Source: Ectobius pallidus | Taxonomy: Eukaryota; Arthropoda; Insecta; Blattodea; Ectobiidae | Direction: 5' to 3' | Length of the DNA: 64,000 nt | Assembly: GCA_964059195.1 (NCBI GenBank) | Contig: CAXKWD010000005.1 | Location: 40,873,825 to 40,937,824 of the forward strand | In this document: one piece after another, positions 57,435-64,000 of the stretch | How the letters are laid out: every line of letters begins with the position of its first letter | Position numbering within the stretch: position 1 is the stretch's first letter | Position numbers and translations under genes: made by a program | Notes under the pieces: generated by a model | Databases searched by the model: none | The model's input: only the letters and a program-made list of their open reading frames with translations | Told to the model about the DNA's origin: nothing

Positions 57435-59904
57435 GTGATGTGTTCAGCTACGTACGTCGGTGAAATGGAGACGCAAGTACAGATAGGGGTTCAAACGATT
57501 ACAGGAATTAAAAGGAATTAGGCCTACTTACAGGAGCGCTGTGAAAAACAAAATTATCTTTTATCGATGTATTGCACGCTGCTTCGTTATGTTTCTACAT
57601 GGAATATGCATTATTTACCAATTACGCGCTGATATTTGTATTAAATTAAGTATGTTGAACAACTCTCCACTGTTGTTACATCAAATTAACTATTTTCATC
57701 TCCCTTAGTTTCATTGTTTGCACAATATGTGTATCTTCACTCAGTTCGCATTTAATCACACAAAACTAGTTTATTCAAGGGATTATTAACTGTTTTGTAA
57801 GTTTTATAATTATGGAAGATTGATTTTCCAATAATGGAAAATATCTCGTCACAGTCATGAATGCAATATGTTCCGTTCAATTCTCACAGTTAACTCCTTT
57901 CCTCCTGCCTTTTCGCTTTAATAAATTGCTTTATGTTTTATCCCAAACCCTTAGGCAATTATTTTTATGCGATTTTACTATTTCAAAGATGTTCTGCCAT
58001 TTTTCTTTGATTTCCACCTTCAATGCCAGTTTTTGGCTGAAATCTTCTTTTGGTATAGCCATTTAATGCTGGGTCAATATGTACTTGAACGTTAAATTTT
58101 ATATGCCTATTTAGCTAAAAGATATTTCTTTCGATTTGGTCCAATAACATAAAGAATTCATCTGAAATCAGTCAATCGCAGACCTGATTCACTCAGTCTT
58201 TATAGAATTGGCCCTATTTTAATTCAGCTGTATTTATACTGCTTTTAGCATCGAGATCATATCAAGAGTTCAGGCTCCGTGTCTATACAGTAGGCCACGT
58301 TACAACTGATTGTCAACTACTGTATTTTATGTCAGTGCATTTCAACTGATATCAATTTAAAAGAATAATGGTACAGGCAGAAATAGCGAGGAAGAGTCAT
58401 GAGTCGTGACAAGTCTCGTATATTTTACAAGTCCCGAAAATGAAGAAGTATACATCACAACAACACATCTGTGCAAGGAACATTCCATATTGTAAAGCAT
58501 ACTAAATTCATTTTAGCAGACATTTTATCAAGTTTACTTACGTTAATTTTAATAAAAGTTTTTTAATTAAGGAGACAACATTTGGTGTTGATTGAATTAC
58601 TCCTACAAAAACCTCAGTAATTTCTTTAATTCGAAGTTAACCACGGAGATAAGAATCATCACTACCGATTGAGCAGTTAATAGCTAGGTAGCCCAACTTT
58701 TCTTGCAAGCGGAACTGGTCCAGACTATGAATGTTCTCTGTTATTAACAGATTGGCGCTCCTGAACCGGTGAAATCACGAAAGTTATCCGACTTGTAAGC
58801 GAAAGGTTGGTAGCTGGTTTTGACTAACGAACCAATCGGGTGCACTGTATTTTACTAAACTTGATTAAATCTATCTGTACTCTGTATAGCTATAGACGCA
58901 ATACTACTATGAACTATGAACTATGAACTATCATTGAGGAGGCAATACAGAAGTCAAAAGCAATCCTCTGGAATGTCAATGGCGATATACAGTGCGAATC
59001 GAAGACGAAGTCACCGACTTCTACCGTACATAGCGCGCGGCTTTCAGCGGGAATCGATAACCGCGTTAGATTTTAACTCCCTCCGCTACTTCTATCTCGA
59101 GTCGAAGGTTCAAGTAAGATAATACGCAAATGAAAAGAACAATTTTAGTACTGAACTCATCCATCTGAAATAAATTTTGAAAATGCTGTCCCCTCTAATC
59201 TATACGTACTTTATCTAACAAAAATGTATAAATTGGACGGAACGTAATTTTAAGTCACCTTAAAACTGATTGAGAAATCTGAACTTCCTGAGCTATACAG
59301 CTAACTGGTTTAGCAAGTTGATATTTCTCAAAGATCAATGTTAAGGGGACGTGCACTTTAGGATAATACATAAGAGCCAAAGTTTGTAGCCCTATTTAGA
59401 ATAGGTGGAATTCAAAACATACACATAAAACAATTATGTTTTGAGACCGATGATCAACTGCATTAGTCGGTTTTCCTAAAATAATTATTGAATGCCTTAA
59501 AATGTACTGTACCTCCTGAAATACTTGGCACCTCATGGAAACTCTTCATAGTCTGCATGCGAAGAATCATACATCAAGATGACGTCGAATATCAATGCTT
59601 CGATTCTTTTGCGCATGATCTTTCACTAACTAAGGGTTTCGTTATCACTGGATTTTGGAAAACCGCAACTTTATCACTTTGAGAAGAAAGGTTAGACTGA
59701 GTAGAAGAATTGCTTTGATCTCATGCATTTCGACTATATTCTAATAGGTAACTCCAAAATCGTTCAATGAGTGGAGTCTGAATCTATTCATTTGTCTTTT
59801 TAACCATTTCTGATGAGTCCGAATTAGTTAAAGGCTACATAAATCGTTTACATTTTGCGTTTATTTCAAGTTTTATTCAATTCAAGTTTTAAAAAAGGTT
59901 CGTA

Positions 59905-59905
<1 letters not shown>
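57435..59905. other. Gene-free region
   Basis: Nothing recognised. A short tandem ATGAACT run (four units, about 58907-58931) is present. Confidence 0.5.

Positions 59906-59908
<3 letters not shown>

Positions 59909-59973
<65 letters not shown>
59909..59973 (+). repeat. (ATT)n microsatellite
   Basis: About 65 bp of uninterrupted ATT units, longer than the tracts in the tandem array. No LINE 3' end was recognised beside it. Confidence 0.9.
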
Positions 59974-59975
<2 letters not shown>

Positions 59976-59979
59976 TCAT

Positions 59980-61410
59980 TAACTTGCCACCCGAGTGAGC
60001 AGGAATGAATATAAATATAATAAATAAATTACGAGTTTTTGAAATAAAAATACAGTCAATAACTAATTTATAGTGTAGCCTAACAACAGGACAGAAATAA
60101 AAATACAATCATGAAAAATAAATATTTCTACAACTAACTATTTATTCTATTAAATTTATATTATGTTCAATTTAATTACTTAAGTGTTATTTTTAACAAT
60201 GAAATTGTATGATACTGTTAATTAAATATGTAATTAATTGTCCCATCTTAAATGTTGACCAAATAAAATTTAAAGTTTTGTTAATAGTATTGCTGCGATT
60301 TAACGTAACTTTCTACAAAAAACTGAAGAGGATCACTATGACAGAAGAGGGATACCATTTACCAGAACTTCGTATATATCATTGATTTATGGAAGGAAGA
60401 GAAAGGGGTCTAGCAGTCGGAGTGTGGAAAGGCGCCTTCATTTCATAGCTTCCTTTATAGATTCAAAGAGATGAATAATGACTTTTACGTCCAGACGCCA
60501 AAACGTCTGCCTTGGATGTTGTTTTTCACAATTTGAGCTTCTTCTGAGCGTCACTGCCATTCCATTAAAATTACTTCAGCACAGAGCTCTCTGCAGGAGC
60601 GTGAATGGATACTCGGGATATCATAGAAATGGCAGTAGCACAAGGTCACACATAGCAATGGCACAGCTCTATTGAAGACACTATTACAAGAGAAATGCTC
60701 CCTACTGAGAATCCCATGTTACACTGTCGCTGATAGAGGAGTTGTAGACAGTAGAGCAATTGAAATAGTTAACTGAATACAGAACAAGGAAATCTGTAGC
60801 CCATACATGTTTAACAAGCGAACATGTTAAACCAGATTACGTACAGACTGACCAGTGTGTATTGTGTAGGTTCTGAACCTTTGTGTAGGTTAGCCTTTTC
60901 TTAGCTACTGACGTATAAATTCGTCACTTTAAAAATTGTAAAGAAACAGAGATAAAAGATCAATAGAATTGAAGATTTTTTATCCGCAAGTCAGGGCTGT
61001 AATTTATGGAAACCAGCTATTCCACTGAAATTTTCTCCATTGATTTAAAACATAGCTTAGTGAAGAATTCGCTTGCGGAATACTTATATTAATATTATAC
61101 ATTTAGCTCTGAAAGGGTTAAAGTTAATGGTATTTTTCTGCTGTAAATTATTTTATTCTAATTGAAGAATATTTTTTCTAGAATTACGTCAACATTCGTA
61201 GAGTTTATAGTAGGTAGGTTCAAACTCGATGCTTACGTAAGGGCGTGGAATGTACATTTTAAGCGAAATAATTATCTACATTTTCATTGTAGTTCCTAAA
61301 GTTTCTTATAGGCTATAAAAAGATGGATTCGTCATGGTTGTACAGATTTTTAACATCTGTGACAAAGATAAATACTATTATGTTTATGTTCTCATTTTGT
61401 CCACCTCTGA
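59980..61410. other. Gene-free region
   Basis: No gene, RNA or recurring repeat recognised. Confidence 0.5.
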
Positions 61411-61414
61411 CGCA

Positions 61415-61690
61415 GTACATGCGTTTGCTGCCCTTGCGCAGTGAAACCGGGTTCGATTCCTGATCAAAACAAGTTACCTAGGACGAGGATTTTTCCGGGG
61501 GTTTTCCTCACCTCTGAGAGGAATGTGGGCCCTTATGGTGCCCGGATATCATTGGCCATCAGTATAGTTTTCATCTCATCCACTCCTTGTTCGGCCTGTG
61601 TGTATATCTCCGTCCTTTGTGTTCGTATTGTCTCGGAGGTGGTCCCGGCATTGTGCTGATCACCAATTTGGGGAGGCCGTCCATTAAAAA
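61415..61690 (+). repeat. tRNA-derived SINE, family 4
   Basis: A B box GGGTTCGATTCC at 61449 follows a mutated A-box region. The body has AGGACGAGGATTTTTCCGGG, GTTTTCCTCACC and GGCATTGTGCTGATCACC. Open frame 61441-61659 is accidental. Only one copy in this window, so family membership rests on the pol III box and SINE-like body. Confidence 0.65.
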
Positions 61691-61699
61691 GTCATAGAT

Positions 61700-62830
61700 A
61701 TGATCCAAACGGAAAATCTCTCTCCCGACAGATCACGATTCTGTAAAGCCCGGTCGGCGTAGATCTCTTGAACATTCTTAACGAGAGACGATAAACTAAG
61801 AAAAAGAAATAACCAGGCAGAATGTGTGATAGTAACTAAACGAACATAATTTTTTTCATTTAAATTATATACTTATATTTTTTTGGCATTTTAAGATACC
61901 ATGAAATGTTATATAAAATTCAAATATTCAATTGACATTTTCATATAATATTTATGGATATTACCCTAAATGGTGAGGGCTAGAAACGTTTGCCGGTATC
62001 TCATTTTTAAGGAATAGTTATAACGGAAAACAAAGAAGAAATTTCTCATAATTAAATAGTAATATCTGAAAATCAATTTAAGTAGCAGAAATAGTAAGTT
62101 ATATTCTACAGATAAGTATAGAGCAGATCAGGTTTTAAAATTATAATGCCATCAAATATAAAAAGGCATTATATTTTCTCCTCTTAAGAGTAGTTAATTC
62201 AGTACTGAGTTCCTTTGTGCTTTAATCAATCATTGTTACGGTAATATGACACCAAACTTTCAGAAGCTTAATTTTCCACATTATTTTATATCTCACCAAG
62301 AAGTTCAAAATGAAAGAAAATTGGGTCCCTTGGTTAAAACTGCGGGAATGTTTAGCCCCAATGTAGAATGTATTAACTAATTAATGCATTACAAACGATA
62401 AGGAAAATGAGTTAAACGTGTTGGATACTGGAAAATTAATTACATTATCTATTAAAGCGTTAAGTGATGAGATGATGAGGTCTCTGAAAGCTGCAGGAGC
62501 GCCTCCTATCACTGACAGACAAAGTGGGATCTCATTTCCCGTGCCAATCACCATGTCAAAGCGAGCTAGTCATCATTTATTTTTATAATTAGGCCTAGCA
62601 CCATACTCCGAACGCAGGGTCAATGCCAGTAAACACACAACAACAACTCGCAAATAATCAGTTTATGAACATATTTCGCGGAAATATAGACCTATTGGTA
62701 TTTTAAAGTGGTTATTTATCTACAAAATTTTCCGCTTAAAAGTATAATAAAATAAACAGATAGTTTCAAAACTATGCAATCAAAGGTGTTAAAGTTGGTA
62801 CCATTTTAAAAAGGAGGTTGGGAAGTTCTA
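61700..62830. other. Gene-free region
   Basis: AT-rich, nothing recognised. Confidence 0.5.
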
Positions 62831-62834
62831 GGTT

Positions 62835-63250
62835 TTAGAAGAGTCACACATCGCGCGCATGCGCAGATCATTTCACAGAATTCTTATCGACAGATACAAT
62901 TGTCGCAACTGGGGCTTGAAGAATCCGCGTGCTGTAATTGAACACCAACGGGATTCCCTAAATGGGATGTTTGAAGTGGGATCTTGTGTGACAGAATCAT
63001 TGTTCCCCCCCTTTTTTTTTAGAGAAGACGGCCAACGTACATATGTTGCAGCTGTATGCTGTGTCTCAACTCCTTGATGGAACAAATTATTTTCCAGCAA
63101 GATGGGGTTCCGTCACACTTTGCTAACATTGTTCGCATATTCATAGATGAACATTTCCCTGCAAAAAGATCTGAAGAGAATCACCATACATCACATGGCC
63201 TGCCAGATCACCAGACCGTTATATTAGTGTTTGACTCCTGCAAACGATTA
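62835..63250 (+). pseudogene. DDE transposase fragment (Tc1/mariner-like superfamily)
   Basis: One frame (62859-63070) reads NWGLKNPRAVIEHQRDSLNG and LFPPFFFRED, the WG.ENP ... RDS ... GPFFF pattern of a mariner-related transposase found as many decayed copies in insects. After a frameshift near 63050, the next frame has IIFQQDGVPSHFANIVRIF (63085 on) with the catalytic Asp in QQDG, then IDEHFP. A third frame keeps WPARSPD near 63198. N-terminal DNA-binding domain and termini are not seen. Several frameshifts rule out function. Confidence 0.75.
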
Positions 63251-63369
63251 ACCAAGATGATACATTCATCTTGGCTTCTCAGTTCAAGGTTGACACTCTC
63301 ATTTCTAATTTTCTGTATTCTATTGATGCCAACATTCAAGGGTTTGTTTCTCGTATGGGCTTGAACTAA

Positions 63370-64000
63370 CTTGAGAGTCTGTTCGGAGTTCGCACGTCTT
63401 CCTTATTCTGGGGGGAAATCAACACCGCATTCCTAGTTTTCCTGGTATTTTGTTTAGTCCCGTCATTTGAAACAGTGTTTGAATAGGATTGGTTCCCAGA
63501 TTGATGCTCCAACTTACCCAATTCATCTCGGTATGACATCAGGACTGATTGAATTATATTAACAGAGTTAAAAATATTCTCCTTCCACCTTTTGTCGGTG
63601 CGTTTGTCTAGATTTAGTACTTCTATGTTATTTCATTCTTTTTCTAATTGATGGCGCGCAACCTTGTGAATCTCACTCCACTTGACAATGGCTGCTGGAC
63701 GGTTAGGGGACTAAATCACCGCACTACATTAAGTTCTTATGTTGACCAATAGTGAACAGTAACCTTCATTCAAAACTACTCAAAAAGAGAAAGTCTAGCA
63801 CCCCGCTAAAAGGAAGCCCTAAGCTACTAATAGCCTGGTAGTCCCTCCAATATGCATTTCAGCTCTTGTGTGCAATGATTTCAGTATTACGAATAAAATG
63901 ACATTCCTGTATACGCATATGGAATATGCAGATATGGTTTACGTGTATGGATGGTAAAACGATTAATGCTGTAAATTTTCAGAGACGGTTTAGTTGTAAT
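63370..64000. other. Gene-free region
   Basis: Nothing recognised to the window end. Confidence 0.5.

Noticed and set aside
1..64000. Search for a host gene, operon or defence-type gene cluster
   Set aside because: All recognisable coding sequence belongs to transposable elements; no multi-exon host gene could be supported by eye.

Overview
The window looks like AT-rich arthropod DNA, most probably from an insect. Every coding piece I recognise belongs to a transposable element: BEL/Pao LTR elements, R1/I/LOA-type, RTE-type and CR1-like LINEs, mariner and related DDE transposons, and several tRNA-derived SINEs. This mix fits a large, repeat-rich insect genome, for example cockroach, termite or another hemimetabolous insect, but the sequence alone does not fix the species. 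I found no convincing host gene, rRNA gene, functional tRNA gene, CRISPR array or operon. Most long open frames start at TTG or CTG and are arbitrary slices of broken element genes.

Layout. Positions 1-11807 are a head-to-tail array of a 4.68-4.71 kb unit: two full copies and a third cut off. Each unit carries a broken LINE reverse transcriptase that continues across the unit boundary, an unassigned 116-codon open frame, and an (ATT)n tract. The third copy stops abruptly inside the pol region of a minus-strand BEL/Pao element (11808-14337), whose gag-protease frame is nearly intact. From 14.3 to 29 kb there are no genes but many small elements: a copy of a dispersed repeat, a symmetrical mariner-derived fold-back element (19523-20250), a tRNA-SINE, a hAT-like MITE (21778-22036), and a modular repeat with a tRNA-like segment. 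A 5'-truncated RTE-type LINE fills 29690-31679. A heavily mutated R1/I-type LINE with ORF1 zinc knuckles, endonuclease, RT and RNase H fills 33864-38329, and it is interrupted by a small insert with a perfect 55-bp inverted repeat.

The region 38.6-41.7 kb is SINE and dispersed repeat, including a local ~600-bp tandem array. A complete but pol-deleted BEL/Pao element with both LTRs lies at 41689-46153, and its gag carries two consecutive zinc-knuckle blocks. From 46 to 64 kb come more copies of the modular repeat, a small TIR element (49307-49517), a CR1-like LINE 3' end with a terminal hairpin (51720-52825), a large inverted repeat around a hAT-like remnant (52963-55115), a LINE endonuclease scrap, a long (ATT)n tract, a SINE, and a decayed DDE transposase near 62.8-63.25 kb.

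The genes do not form a pathway. They are layers of insertions at different stages of decay. The most notable structures are the near-identical tandem array, the fold-back mariner, the hairpin insert, the duplicated zinc-knuckle gag and the modular repeat family.
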